The notes beneath the pieces were generated by a model, which was not told the origin of the DNA, searched no databases, and saw only the letters and a program-made list of their open reading frames with translations. Made by a program: the position numbers and the translations under genes. This document shows, one piece after another, positions 1 to 13,761 of a stretch of DNA of 64,000 nt. Each line of letters opens with the position of its first letter. The stretch's first letter is position 1. Source of the DNA: Euborellia annulipes (Eukaryota > Arthropoda > Insecta > Dermaptera > Anisolabididae); contig JAKCPI010005211.1 of the NCBI GenBank assembly GCA_023213315.1, positions 151,613-215,612 on the forward strand, written 5' to 3'.

Positions 1-181
1 TCCAAATTTGGCAGAAATGAAATGCGTTCATTTAACAAATAGGTTCAGTTCCTTTAATAGGTGGTCAAAGCGTTTTCTTGAATTAATTTAGTTTATGTAT
101 AAAAAAAATTCACATTTTTTATTTTTATTTGTGTTTAATTTCCTTTACATCGCCAATGAGGGGGCACCCTTTCCATTCATT

Positions 182-512
182 GATTTTTTGTGTCGACATA
201 TATTTAGTTTCGAGCAGTAGGACCTACGTTAGATAAAAGTAAAGATGTAAAATTTATAAACATGGGAAAATAATTATATTTTGTTACCATTTCTCCTATC
301 TTTCCTATGCAGTTCAAAAGTGTACTTCAAAAGATTTCAAGGGCAAAATGAAAATATACATTTTAATGAGCATCTAAATAATAATTTGGTTTTAAACAAA
401 ATTTTGAGAAAATAGAAAAAAAACTGAAAAAGTACATCAGAAAAGTACTAGTACTCTTTGGCAGATTTTGTTCAAAAGCTTATTTTCACGCTCCCGGGGG
501 TGTTTAACTTAC
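182..512 (+). repeat. ACTTTCTCTTACC-family partial copy
   Basis: Starts at GTGTCGACATATATTTAG, just inside the hairpin end, and runs to CCCGGGGGTGTTTAACTT. Both outer ends are missing. Other partial copies not listed separately: 3235-3460, 6165-6470, 9206-9306 (hairpin only), 10870-11275, 13375-13560, 16548-16941, 22915-23100, 24085-24420 (interrupted). Confidence 0.65.
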
Positions 513-663
513 TGTTCCGTAGGGCGGTAAAAATTTCGTGTCATGTCTCTAAAAAAATAAGGTAAAATGATTTTCACGGCCGGGGAAAAAATTTTAAATT
601 TAGTTTCTTTAAAAAAAAAATTTCCCGCAGAAAAACTTTTGATCTCAGGCTCCCCCCCCCCCC

Positions 664-918
664 CCAAGAGCGGTCCCAGAGGGGGGGTCAAGGGGGTCGT
701 GACCCCCCCCCAAAATCTTTTCTTTTTTTTTTAACACACTTTTTTCCCATTCACACAATCTTTTCGGCAACTAGGCCATTTAAGACTTAAACGATATTTA
801 TATTTGATTAATATATATATTAATATATATTTATTGGGGTCCAGGCCCATTTATTTATACTATATAAAAAAAAAACAGTCCCCACCCCCCAAAATGTAAG
901 GCTAGGACCGCCCTTGAT
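664..918. mobile_element. GC-ended MITE, left of the satellite
   Basis: Ends AAGAGCGGTCC and GGACCGCCCTT form short inverted termini, with a G/C homopolymer-rich left end. It contains a reverse-oriented SINE 3' part (about 724-868). A closely similar element lies right of the array at 1985-2240. Confidence 0.55.
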
Positions 919-924
919 GTCAAT

Positions 925-1985
925 TAGATATGAAAAATTTTATCAAATTTTATTAAAACTAAGCGAAATTCTTCAAAGAGAGTATTTTTCCCAATTAATA
1001 AACGTTAATAATATATTAAATAATCTGGTCTTAAGTTTGAAAGAGGTAGAAATTTTATATAATCCAAAAATAGCAAATGACATTTAGGATATGAAAAGTT
1101 TTATCAAATTTTATTAAAACCAAGCGAAATTCGTCAAAGAGAGTATTTTTCCCAATTAATAAACGTTAATAATATATTAAATAATATGGTCTCGGCTTCG
1201 AAAGAGGTAGAAATTTTATATAATCAAAAAATAGCAAATGACATTTAGGATATGAAAAATTTTATCAAATTTTATCAAAACCAAGCGAAATTCGTAAGAG
1301 AGTATTTTTCCCAATTTATAAATGTTAATAAATATTAAATAATCTTGTCTCGGCTTCGAAAGAGGTAGAAATTTTATAAAATCAAAGAATAGCAAATGAC
1401 ATTTAGGATATGAAAAATTCTATCAAATTTTATCAATACCAAGCGAAATTCGTCAAAGAGAGTATTTTTCCCAATTAATAAACGTTAATAATATATTAAA
1501 TAATCTTGTCTCGCCTTCGAAAGAGGTAGAAATTTTATATAATCAAAAAATAGCAAATGACATTTAGGATATGAAAAATTTTATCAAATTTTATCAAAAC
1601 AAAGCGAAATTCGTCAAAGAGTGTATTTCCCAATTAATAAACGTTAATAATATATTAAATAATCTGGTCTTAAGTTTGAAAGAGGTCGAAATTTTATATA
1701 ATCCAAAAATAGCAAATGACATTTAGATATGAAAAATTTTATCAAATTTTTTTAAAACCTAGTGAATTTATTCAAAGAGAGTATTTTTCCCAAATTATAA
1801 ACGTTAATAATATATTAAATAATCTGGTCTTGGGTTCGAAAGAGGTAGAAATTTTATAAAATCAAAGAATAGCAAATGACATTTAGGATATGAAAAATTT
1901 TATCAAATTTTATCAAAACCAAGCGAAATTCGTGAAAGAGAGTATTTTTCCCAATTAATAAACGTTAATAATATATTAAATAATC
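925..1985 (+). repeat. Satellite-like tandem array, about 160-bp unit, 6-7 copies
   Basis: Units begin GATATGAAAAATTTTATC at about 927, 1087, 1247, 1407, 1567, 1725 and 1887, and include CCAATTAATAAACGTTAATA. Units differ by a few substitutions and short indels. The last unit is interrupted at about 1985 by a TIR element. Confidence 0.85.
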
Positions 1986-2240
1986 CAAGGGCGGTCCCAG
2001 AGGGGGGGGTCAAGGGGGTCGTGACCCCCCCCCCCCCCCCTCCCAAAATCTTTCTTTTTTTTTTAAGACACACTTTTTTCCCACTCACTCTCCCATTCAC
2101 ACAATCTTTTCGGCAACTTAGGCCATTTAAGACTTAAACGATACTCATATTTGATTAATATATATTTATTGGGGTCCAGGCCCATTTATTTATACTATAA
2201 AAAAAAAACAAAAAAAAACAGCGACCCCCCAAATTAAGCT
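1985..2240. mobile_element. GC-ended MITE, right of the satellite
   Basis: Begins AAGGGCGGTCCCAG and repeats the 664-918 element including its SINE part (about 2052-2200). The right end runs into C/A homopolymers, so the terminus is unclear. Confidence 0.5.
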
Positions 2241-2410
2241 GGCCCCCCTTCCCCCCCCCCCAAAAAAAATTTCTTTCCCCCCCTCCCTTTTTTTATTTTT
2301 TCCTTCTTTTTTTCCCCCCCCCCTTTTTCTCCCCCCCCCCCCCCCCCTTTTTTAATTAACCACCAAAAAAAAAAAAAAAAAAAAAAAATACTCTTAAAAA
2401 AAAAAAATAA

Positions 2411-2475
<65 letters not shown>
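2220..2475. repeat. Low-complexity C/T and poly-A tract
   Basis: Runs of C, T and A, ending in about 70 consecutive A interrupted once or twice (2400-2474). The exact length is likely unreliable in any assembly. Confidence 0.8.
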
Positions 2476-2478
<3 letters not shown>

Positions 2479-2751
2479 AGGGATATATAGGAAAGTAATA
2501 CGGAAGATGAAATTACCTTAGTAGTTTGAAAGGATCCAGGAAATGAAGTATGTAAGGTTTCGAAGGTTGGAGAAAACAATCAAGTGTCGGTACACTGAAA
2601 CAGATGGGTAAATTATAAATAAAAAACATTTTTATTATATACATAAAACATTAATGCCTAAACACCTTAGCCCAGAGCCTGTGGCCCTCATTGAATTTGA
2701 TATATTATACAAATCAAGAATAATGAGATATTCAGTAAATATTTTTGTATA

Positions 2752-2964
2752 CAGTGAGGGACAAAATTAAGTCCCACCCATATATATAAATATTGTGATT
2801 ATTTCATTGTTTTTAAAAAAAAAATATTATATATTTTTTAATGGAAACTTTCATGGTTCAAATCTAGAAAATTTCCAATAAAGATTTTCATTTTCTTTTA
2901 TAAAAACAATGAAATTATCACAAGTAGAAAACGCATGGTTGGGACTTAATATTGACCCTCACTG
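2752..2964. mobile_element. Tc1/mariner-type MITE
   Basis: Long inverted termini CAGTGAGGGACAAAATTAAG and complement, TA on both sides (2750-2751, 2965-2966), 213 bp. Other copies: 4403-4612, about 26623-26813; fragments near 13350-13390 and 23212-23320. Confidence 0.85.
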
Positions 2965-3177
2965 TACATTTCTAATGAGAGTTAGCTAAAATAAATAATT
3001 TTTTAAATCATTTAAATACAATTTTATTATTTTAAAGAGAAACATTTTCTCGAAATTTCTTTGAAATCATGAAAATACAAGATTTTTATTTTGGCTAACT
3101 TACAATTTGTTAGACATTAAAATACTACGTAGGCAGTTAGGACGACAAATAAAAAGCTATTTAATTTCACTGTTCTC

Positions 3178-3216
3178 GTCGACATTTCGGGTGCTAATCG
3201 CCCCCTTCCTCAGGAC
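3178..3216 (-). ncRNA. Hammerhead-ribozyme-like motif
   Basis: CTGAGGA (3213-3207), extra A, stem II GGGGGC/GCACCC with one mismatch, GAAATGTC (3188-3181). Stem I GTC/GAC is 3 bp. Confidence 0.45.
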
Positions 3217-4251
3217 CTGGTCGACATTTTTCACTTTCTCGTATAGAATATAAAGAGAAAGTATTGTAATCGTCAAAAAATTCGACTTCGAGATTTTGAT
3301 GATTCTTCACGATTTAGACCTCCCCGAGTCCAAAAACCCATTATGGGTATTATGTCTGTCTGTGTGTGTGTGAATACGATTATAAAACCGCAAGCAGGCA
3401 GATCGATGAAATTTGGTATATATTCATTACACTAAAATTGTAGATTTCTATCAACTTTTGGAGAAAAAAGTTTTTTCAAAAATTTTAAAATTTTCAATTT
3501 TATTTCTTTGATTATTACAAAAACTGTTAAGTCAAAATTTTGAAAAAACTTTAAGTAAAGTACTACTTTCAAGTGACGTATTTACTCCAAAAGTTGATAG
3601 AAATCTACCATTTTAGTGTAAGGCTGAACGCATACCGATACGTTTTCGAACAAAACGTTTTTGTCTAAAACTGTTTTTACAATGCTTTTCTATGAGTCAA
3701 CGCACACCGAACAAAATGTTTTGTCCGAAAACGTTTTTGCTCGTGTGCGTTGGCACGATAAATAAAAAATATTCGGTACGATAACATATAATTCATCATA
3801 TCTTTTTGATTTTGACCAATTTCATAATGAAAGATAAAAAGCATAAAGTAATTAAAAGTATTAAATTTCGTAATTGCAATTATACAGTACAAATAAATCT
3901 TTTAAAAAATACGAAGATACGATCTCCATCTAATTCCTAAACAGCTTATTATTTTTTGGCACAGATTTGGGAAATTGTTTATAATTTATGATTCACAAGA
4001 ATAGATCAATCATTTATTTTGATCTTCTAGATAAAATTTAACAAAAAAAAAGGTAAAATAACAACATGATTTTCTTTAGAAGGAAGGTTCTGTACCAAAA
4101 CGAATTGTGACATTTACGCATGAAGCTGTGAAATAGAGAGACGATCGCTTTTAAAATAAGTTCAGAAAGTTTATATTTTTTTAATTAATAAGAGGGTAAA
4201 AATGAGAGATGCAGCTAAGGTTAATTCTTTATTAGTTTAATTAAGTCACAC

Positions 4252-4287
4252 GGCTGACATTTCGGTGTATGAACCATCTTCTGAGCT
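4252..4287 (-). ncRNA. Decayed hammerhead-like motif
   Basis: CAGAAGA in place of CTGAAGA (4283-4277), extra T, stem II GGT/ACC, GAAATGTC (4263-4256). A mirror copy at about 4711-4744 on the plus strand is more decayed. Both lie on the arms of the 4.2-4.8 kb palindrome. Confidence 0.3.
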
Positions 4288-4402
4288 GGCGAAAAATCAT
4301 TATGAAAGTGTCATAGTGGATTTTATATATTGTTGAAAAATTCTTATTTAATAAATATATACACAGTATGATCAGGTACATAATTTTTTTTTTTTTTATG
4401 TA

Positions 4403-4612
4403 CAGTGAGGGTCAATTTTAAGTCCCACCCATACGATTTCAACTTGTGATTATTTCATTGTTTTTATAAAAGAAAATGAAAATCTTTATTGGAAATTTTC
4501 TAGGTTTGAACCATGAAAGTTTCCATTAAAAAATATATAATATTTTTTTAAAAACAATGAAATAATCACATGTGGAAAACGCATGGGTGAGACTTAATAT
4601 TGTCCCTCACTG
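4403..4612. mobile_element. Tc1/mariner-type MITE
   Basis: CAGTGAGGGTCAA ends with TA duplication. Inserted into the centre of the 4.2-4.8 kb palindrome. Confidence 0.85.
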
Positions 4613-5536
4613 TACCTGGTCATCTCATACTGTGCATATATTTATTATATAAGAATTGTTCAACAATGTAAAAATCCACTATGACACTTTCATAATGACT
4701 TTTCGCCAGTTCTGTGGATGGTTCAAACACTGGACCAAAACGTCAGCTGTGTGAATTAAACTAATTAAGAAATAACCTTAGCTCCATCTCTAATTTTTAC
4801 CCTCTTATTAATATAACATCTCAGCTATAAATAGTTTTTGTAACAATTATTTTTTTAATGTTATTTTGTTTTCACCTCTTGAGACAAAGTTTCATCGCTG
4901 GTTGTTGTTTTCAAATTTGAGCTTCGAAAAACAACTAGGCACATGACTGGCACTCTGGCGAGGAGAAGGAGTTCCTTTTCATTATTTCTGAAAATAAGAT
5001 ATTATTTATTATTATAAATAATTAACGTTTTACTTTCTTCAATCATATATTGCATTAGTTTTAAAAAATTGAAAATCTCTTTTAAACTTTCTTTTAAAAA
5101 ATCCTAATGAGACATGTATGAAATTTTTTTTAATTCTTATATTAAGCTATCAAGCTGTCAGCTGCTGTCAGGAACCAAAAAATTAATAAGTGTGAATGGT
5201 TAAAAGAAAAGTTAGATGACTCATTAAAAGAAAGCTTTCGGGAAGTTGAAAATAATACATGATTAGAGGACGATGTGAGATTAGTAGGATGAATAGTTAG
5301 CTAGCTTTTTCATTTTCATTTGGTTCTTTGGTTATCGTCTACTTATTAAGATTACAAAGAAGAGCAGACAAATGAAAAGGCAGAGGCGTACCGAGACAGT
5401 TGGGGGCCTGGGGCCTCACTAGAAGAGGATACATTTTGTACCAGATTATATTGAATTTTTTCGGGGGTGGGGGGCTCAATTGGATTCAATTGAGATTGTC
5501 ACAGATGTAACAACCTTTATAATCTTAGTTGAATTG

Positions 5537-5578
5537 TACCTGAAGAAGGCCAACAGAATGAGTGGCCGAAACGTTGTA
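5537..5578 (+). ncRNA. Hammerhead-ribozyme-like motif (family 5)
   Basis: CTGAAGA (5540-5546), extra A, stem II GGCC/GGCC, GAAACGTT (5568-5575). A short stem I, TAC with GTA, is possible. A decayed relative of the same family (GAATGAGTGGCCGAACCGT) is at about 12873-12892. Confidence 0.5.
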
Positions 5579-6479
5579 ATGTTTACAAATAAACCACAGT
5601 TAAACTGAAAATCTAATTCTTTTATTAATAATAACAACAACTGTGAAAGCCTAAACTCCAAACGCGTTGCGTTATTCCTTTGAATATTGAGAGGGCAAAG
5701 TCCGACCCTTTATTTTTTTTATAAATCTAAATTATCTAAATTTTTCGGTTTGGGTGGATTTAAGAATAATTTTTGATGTTTCCTTAATTGTTTGAACTTC
5801 TTATTTATAAAGGTTAATAGGTAAAGTATTAAGGGAAAAATTTTGTAAATAAAATTCTAAAGAAAGTTGCAGAAATGGAAGGTTGTGAACATGTTTGACA
5901 AGGAATCGAGAGTATATATTCTTTTCTTCTACCCTGACCTCATCCCTTTGTGGGGTCGGCAAAATTAATTTATAAAAAAATGAGACCGAGAGAAAAGCAA
6001 GTCGACTCACTAGAAGTGAGCCCCTGAGTGAGAGAGTTTATATTCTTTTATTAATGTCTTTTTTAAGATTTACTATCCAAAAGTCTCATTCTTCTTATAA
6101 TTCAATGTCCTTGAACATAATCATTTCCCAAATTAGTATGAAATTTGTTATTACTTTCTCTTACCTCTATATATGTGTAATATATAGAGAAAGTATTGGA
6201 TTCATGACAAAAATTCGATGTCTAGATTTTGTTCGTTTTGAAGTCCCCTGAATCCAAAAAAGTGGTTTTTGCAACATGGCCTGTCTGTAATATATTTTCC
6301 CATACTTATAAATTTTACATCTTGAAATTCGAATATACCTTACTGTCGGAAACTAAATATATTTTGACACAAAAAATCTGGCGTGACAAGCACAGAACAC
6401 AACTTTCGATTACCAAAGGTAAGTGAAAGTTGTGTGCTATGCGACAAGTCACACCAGATTTTTTAGTATATTTTCTTAA

Positions 6480-7814
6480 AATATATTATTTTCAAATATT
6501 TAAAAAATAAATTTTAATTAAAAAACAAATAATTAATCGCAATGAATCAGAAGATTGCATTCCAGTCAGACACTTTGGTGACTACTCTATGATATTTTTA
6601 AATATTAATTTTAATTTCTATATTTTATCAAGTTAAGAGAATTGAATTGAATTAATTGTTAATATTACTTTATTATTTCTTAAATACTTAGAATGAATAT
6701 ATGTGAATATGAATAAATACCTGTTGATTGTAGAAACGAGGCCAATTTGTAAACCGATCACTTTTTATTTATTCATCAGTAACAAGTGCCAGGCCTTTTC
6801 TGGAATGTTCTTTTAACAATGCCTGTGATCTGATTGGTCCATTTGAATTAAAAGAGCAAAGGTGCAGTCTGACGAAAAATCTAAAAGCCTTCTTGATGGA
6901 CAAGGACAGTTTTAAACACTTCTCATTTTTCTTTTTTTGATTTTGACATCGAAACTAAAAGACAAAAATAAGATAATTTAAACAAAGACATGTTTTAATC
7001 TTGAAAAATGTATCTAAATAAACTGATAGTCAATTATGTGAAACATATTCATGCCAGAAAATAAGAACATTATTAACGAAGGACCGGAAACTCAATATAT
7101 TAAACAGATTAATTTATAAATAATTGGCATTAATAATCATTTAAACACTTACTATATATTTGACGTTTATCGGTTATAAAAATATATCTTGAAAAAAACT
7201 TGAGATGTAGAGGACACATGATCATCACCCGATGACATTTTCCCTCCTTTTTCCCTCCAATTTCCCTCCAAAAGATAATTTTCCCTCCACGAGGAATCTA
7301 AGACAGAGTTGCCAACACTTTAAAAACAGTTGATCTTAGATTTAAAAGATTTTGTATCCTTCTTAGAAACTAACTAAATTTGATCTAAATATTAATTTGT
7401 TTTTTGCTTTATTTTAAAAGAAATTAAAAAAACTTCAAAAAAATTTATTTGCTCTTGTTCTGAGAATAGGTTAATAAAAGGTAAAAAAATAAACTAATTT
7501 TAATGAAAAAAGTGATTTCAAGTTTTTCTTTGGAGTTTGATTTTGTTAAAGTTTTAGATTTTTTGAGAAAACCCCAAATTCAATAAAAAAATTTAATTTT
7601 TTAAAATTATGTACAGCATATGCTCCCTATTGACAAATGGTTGAACTAATGAGTATATAATCTTGATAATAGATGGCAGAGCAATTGCTAAATTGTCAAA
7701 TGGCTGTCAAGGTCGTTTTGTACTTAACCCTGTCAACTTGATTTTATTAACGAAATGTAATCACTTTTGCCCTTGATAACTGTTTCTGTGCCTTTTTGCT
7801 TGACGACTCTCGCC
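6480..7814 (+). promoter_or_regulatory. ALDH6A1 upstream region
   Basis: AT-rich sequence without recognisable genes. 7230-7290 repeats TTTTCCCTCC four times. The last 200 bp before ATG 7815 (containing CTTGACGACTCTCGCC) should hold the promoter and 5' UTR; no core element is certain. Confidence 0.3.
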
Positions 7815-10800
7815 ATGGCAACTTCTCTTTCGAGCCTCCTAAGAGCCGAGGTAACTATTTTATCAATCTTCTGATTTTAATAATTAAACCGTTCCGAAGG
7901 CAAAGTGATTTATTCTTGAAATTTTTCAAATTTAACTTTCAATAAAATTTATTCTGGCTTCTTTAAAATACAAAATACTTTTAACTATATTCATGTTTAT
8001 ATACTTAAATCCCTTTAGACTCTGAAAAATTTAATATTTCTTATTTAAATCACTTTATTTATCAACATATTTTATATATTATATATAAAATTTTCTTTTT
8101 CTTTTAGAGTTTGCGGGTTTGAAAGACTCCTTGGTCATCAGTTCCCAGTATCCTATCATCCCACCTCCAAATCATGCTTTTGCTATGAAAATTAATAAAG
8201 GCTAATAAAATTTCTCCATCAAGAATGCTTTTTTCGTTCTAAAAGCCTTCTTTGGAAATCGAACTTTGAATTTCGTCAAATAAAATGTATTAATTGTTTC
8301 TTAACTCAAACGCAAATTTTTGAAAACTTATCAAGAAGGTATCTCATATAAAATCCCTCCTGTATTTATTCAATTATATACTTATATTCTGAATTAATTA
8401 ACTGTAATTTATACAAATTATCTTAATTTTGCATTAATTAACACCAATTTAAATATACATATATTCATAAAGCATAAGTTTTCTTATAAATACAATACTT
8501 TTTTGTTAATTTGATTGAAAGTTCTTTTACATATTAATCAATCTTTGTGTCATTAATTAATTAAAGGAAAAAAATAATATTTTAAATTGTTATTTTGATT
8601 TTTTTGTTGTTTTTAGAATTCTCTCCAAAATCTTATACGAAATCTCAATGCTCGAAGTTTAACAACAACTAAAAATTTCATCGATGGCAAATTTGTCGAA
8701 TCAAAAACGTCAAATTGGATTGATCTTCACAATCCAGCTACAAATGAAGTCATCACTAAGGTTCCAGAAACCACCAATGCAGAAATGGAAGAAGCGGTTG
8801 CCTCATCGAAAAAAGCCTTCAAAACTTGGTCAAATACCTCGATTCTCACACGACAACAGATCATGTTCCGTCTTCAGGAGTTGATCAGAAAGAACATGAC
8901 TCCCCTGGCTGAGATGATCACTAAAGAGCAGGGCAAGACCCTCAAGGACGCCGAAGGAGACGTCTTGAGAGGCCTACGTGAGTATAATCCAATCACCCGA
9001 TCATACCAATGTGCATTGTCTTGTAAATTCGTTATCAATCATTTTGAATTATAATTTCACATTGTCTCTTTATTCATTAACCCAAGGATTTTCTTAATTA
9101 AATAATTTCATTAATTTTAATGATTAAAAGTGATTATGACGAATTTTTACTGATAAAAAAAAGAATATAAAGTAGCTTAATTTGATAATAATCAATTAAA
9201 ACAAATATATTCTTATCAAAAAATCTGGTGTGACAACACAACTTCCGATTACCGAATTTAAGAGAAAGTTGTGTGCTGTGCGACCAGTCGCACCGGATTT
9301 TTTGACACATATTTAGTTAACGACAGTATATGGTACATTTGAATTCATGATGTAAAATTTTTTATTACCTTTCGGTTGCTGTGGCCATTAATTAATTTAC
9401 AAATATGGATTGTCGTTCTCAAGGAAGCAAACATTATTTAAACATGTATATATAATATATAATTTTTTTTCTGGCTTTCGGTGGGCATTCAACACCTCCA
9501 TCCAGAGGTTCAGTGGTACTAGTCATTTCGGCTGCTAAAGCCATTTAACTTTACCAATTTATTAAATTTATTTTAAATGCATATCGATAGCTTTCGGCGG
9601 GCTAAAGCCTTGTTTGTGAGCTAACCATTCCTATTATCAGGACTGTATGGCATTGCTTAACAATTCACTTCTATTTTTAATTGATTAGGCCCATTACTTC
9701 ATATACCTAGTACATTGTTAAATATATAAAACCATCTTGTTAATCAAATTATAGATAGATAGTTTTTATGAGCTCTCTGAAATCGAAATGGAATAAAATG
9801 AGATTTGAAATTTTTGTTTATATTATAAATTATCTAAAAAACTTGTTTTAATTTTAAAAAAGTGGAATAAATTCACATTTTTAAAGAAACAACAAGCTTG
9901 GTTTTATGTATTATATCATTTATTACACAAGAAAAGATAAGAAATCATAATTTTTTCTATATTTAGCAATGAAGTGTGATAATATAAGGTTATTTAATAT
10001 TAAAAAATTTATCCCCTGGACCCTAGCACAGTGGTAGGATACTTGCTTCTTGTGCTCGGAGCCAGTTGTTTGCTTCCTAAGCAAGCAACAAAGATTTAAT
10101 TCAGATGTAGTCCCAGTAAGTGCCTAGCTTGAATATAAAATTTCATAAATTGACTGGATAATCAATTAATTTTTTAAATAAGAACCTTAATACATTTATA
10201 CTTATTACCATTCTAATTAATGTAACAATTGATTAAATATACATAAAGATATTAAAATATTTTTGACTTGACACCTATTATATAATAATATGATAATATG
10301 CTACAACACAATTTCATAACATGTTTGAATTAAAAGTCAAGGGCATTAAGAGTTTAAGTCCTTATCAGACCATACCTTTTTTTATATATATATTTGTTTA
10401 AGTTTTCCTTATCTAAAGACATATGATTCTAATGTTTAAATTTTTATCAAAAGTAGATTGCTATAATAAAAAATCTTTGTGATTTTTTTGAACTTTCAAA
10501 CTTATCTCATTTATGCATTACAAAATTTTTTCTGGAATAATCATGGCAAATTTTTTATCTTATTCATTGCATTTTAATATGAAAATTCATCCATTGTTTC
10601 AGTCCAACCTGAGGATTTCCGAAAAGTTCAAGCATTTTTTAAATTTCTTTTGAGTTGAAAATGAGACTACTTTCAAGGAAAGACTAGAAAACAACACCGA
10701 CAATAAAATTAATAAAAAAGAATTTTGAAAAATTTGGGAAAAGAAAAAAAAAGATTTGCGCAGAAATAAGTTCAAATTTCCAGAGGTACAGATTTCCAGA

Positions 10801-13710
10801 CGGCAAATTAAAATTAAGGAATTGAAGGATTATGGAGATCTAGTTTCCTATTTGACATATCACTATTCGTTTTTTTTCTTTCTCTTAACTCTATAGATCT
10901 ATATGTTAATATACTGATGTACTTTTTCAGTTTTTTTCGATTTTCTCAAAATTCGCTCTGAAGTTTTGATAAAAATTCAAAAATAAATTATTTTTTAGAT
11001 GCTCTTTAAAATGTATATTCTCCTTTTGCTCTCAAAATTGTTTGAAGCACACTTTACTCTTGCACTTTATAGGAAAGATGAGAGAAATGGTTGCCTATCA
11101 TACAAAATATAAATTTTTATAAATTTTACATCTTGAATTATAATATATCGGCGGAAACTAAATACATATCGACACAAAAATTCTGGTGTGACACAGTGTG
11201 GCACAGTTCACAACTTTCTCTTACCAAGGGTACCAAGGGTAAGAGCTGTTAGACCAGTCACACCAGTTTTTTTTTTTATTAAGGTCTTTTCGCCATCCAA
11301 GGTCATTTAGACCCCATCCCTATTTATTTCAAATGATTTGTAGTCAATTCAAATGAAATAAATTTTTCTCGCTTGGGACGGGAAGCGAGCCCGAGACCCC
11401 GGCATGAGAAGCCAGTCTCTACTCTCTGAGCCACTGGTCACGGGCAAATAGTAAATGTTAAATATAATATATTTTAATCCATCTTCTGAAAAATATATAT
11501 ATATACAGTAGTTGTTTGTAGCTGGGAATCGTAGTTGAGGGCGATAAGGAGAATAAAAACCAGCTCCGTTTTCTCTCTCAGGACTCCATTCATTTGCAAA
11601 TATTTCGGCTCCTATAGGAGCCTATATTTGCAAATGAATTGGAGTCCTGAGAGAGAAAACCGAGCTGGTTTTTATTCTCCTTATCGTCCTCATATACACT
11701 ATATATATATATATAATTTTTTTCTTTTTTTTTCTTGCAGAGGTTGTTGAACATAGCTGTAGCGTGACTTCTTTACAACTTGGCGAAACTCTCCCGAATA
11801 TCTCAAAAGATTTAGATACTCATTCATACAAAATTCCTTTGGGTGTCACTGCTGGCATCACCCCTTTTAATTTCCCAGCTATGGTACCTCTTTGGGTAAG
11901 TATTTTTACTTTATCATTTAAATAATTTTATTATTTTTTTTAATAATAAAATTTTTTATAGGTTTTCCCAGTGGCCACTGTGCTTGGCAATACTTGCATT
12001 TTAAAGCCATCGGAACGTGTGCCAGGAGCTTGTATGATGATAATGGATTTGTTGAATCAAGCTGGATGTCCTCCGGGTGTAGTTAATGTTATACATGGAG
12101 CTCGCAATTCCGTTGATTTCATTTGTGATCATCCAGATATCCGTGCCATCTCTTTTGTTGGATCAGATCAGGCTGTATGTTGTTTTTAATTTTCCTATTT
12201 TCATTCAATGCCTCTATCCCTAATTTGTTGGCATGTTCTCAATTTTCAAATTTTATGTTCAAATAGGTAGAAAAAATTAACAAAGCAGTTATATTTCATT
12301 TTATTATCAAACCAGGGCCGCATATGGGACCATCTTCAGGGCAAGGTTAATGTCTGAAAATTTATATAATCCTCGCCATGTTATATTGGGCATACACAAT
12401 TGTAAGTCGCTCAATCATGTTCATAGTTACTTTTGAGATTGTGGCTGTGATGTAATTATAGTGGAGGATTGGAGATATCAGCCAAATTGGGATTGTCCAG
12501 GGTAATAAAACTCCCAGGGTAAGACGTTTCGGCCTGAATTTATTTGGCCATCTTCAGTTATAATTAGTTTTGAAGTTAATAATTCTCTGAGAATTATCTC
12601 TGAACTTCGGCACAGGAACCATATAATTTTGCATGAAGCAAATAAATTTTATTATTGACGAGTCCTGGTTTGATCACATGTGCACTTGCACTATGTGTAT
12701 AATTCCTAATAACTGAAGATGGCCAAATAAATTCAGGCCGAAACGTCTTATCCTGGGAGTTTTATTAACCTGGACAATCCCAATTTGGCTGATATCTCCA
12801 ATCCTCCACTCATGTTCTTGTCCAAAAATTTCAATTTTCGCATACCAAGGACAGAGAGGGAAAGACGACATCAGAATGAGTGGCCGAACCGTAAATTTTT
12901 ACAAATAATCCATAGTTAATCACCGAAAATCAAATTATTTTACTAATGAAATATAACTAGCTGCTTTGCTCATTTTTTCTACCTATTTGAATATCAACAT
13001 TAAGCTATATACCTCCTTCAAATAAATTTTATGTGTTTAATTATAATTAAAAACATTGCAACTAAAGTAAAGAAGGATGTGTTTAATAATTATTATTAAA
13101 CACATCCTCCTCTGTTTATGATTATAAATAGGGTCCGACCGAAACAAGATTTTCAACCGAAACCGAATTTCGTCCTCAATCTTAGTTTCTGCCGAAACCG
13201 TAACCGAATCTTGTATTTCCTATACAAAATTTTCTCTCTTGAGGAAATCATTTGACCTTTTTATATGTGCGAATCTCATTCGACATTTTATTTTTTTTGT
13301 GTTAAAATTATTTCACTATAGACCATATAATATACCATATACTTGAGGCTTAGGTATAGGTGGGGACTTAATTGTGGCGCTCACTGTACTTCATAGAAAA
13401 GATAGAAGAAATGGTTGCCATGGTGTCAAAATAAAAATATTTTCCCATGTTTATAAATTTTACATCGTGAATTCAAATGTGCCGTACTGTCAGAAACTAA
13501 ATCTAGGTCGACTCAAAAAATCTGGTGTGACAAGTACAGAGCACAACTTTCGATTACCAACCCAAACTGCTTACTCCCTAAGTCGAAGTGTTACTGAAGG
13601 TTTCAGAGATTTGTGCTTGTCTTTGATTCGAGGGCCAGTAAGACTGCGACTCCGAAAACAACCTCATACCACCATTTCCTATATATATATATATAGGATA
13701 TATTAATCTT

Positions 13711-13761
<51 letters not shown>

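Larger units (their letters stand above)
4200..4805. repeat. Palindrome with a MITE inserted at its centre
   Basis: Arms about 4200-4400 and 4615-4805 are complementary (CCACTATGACACTTTCATAA and complement). The centre is occupied by a 210-bp TA-flanked MITE (4403-4612). Confidence 0.75.
12455..12812. repeat. Foldback element with inverted hammerhead-like motifs (ALDH6A1 intron 4)
   Basis: Arms 12458-12560 and 12709-12812 are reverse complements (GTGGAGGATTGGAGATATC at the left). The spacer is about 150 bp. Same family as the 29.7-31.3 kb foldback. Confidence 0.75.

Noticed and set aside
925..1985. Regular repeats resembling a CRISPR array
   Set aside because: Units of 160 bp are repeated in full with no unique spacers, and the window is a eukaryotic genome; it is a satellite.
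2394..2579. Open frame with more than 20 consecutive Phe
   Set aside because: Translation of the poly-A tract on the opposite strand.
4876..4987. Possible minus-strand exon with TTTTCAG acceptor and GTGAAA donor, open in one frame
   Set aside because: No partner exons or recognisable protein on either side, and both flanks are repeats.
10010..10090. Possible tRNA-like sequence (CTAGCACAGTGGTAGGATAC)
   Set aside because: Box A-like only; no box B at the right distance.
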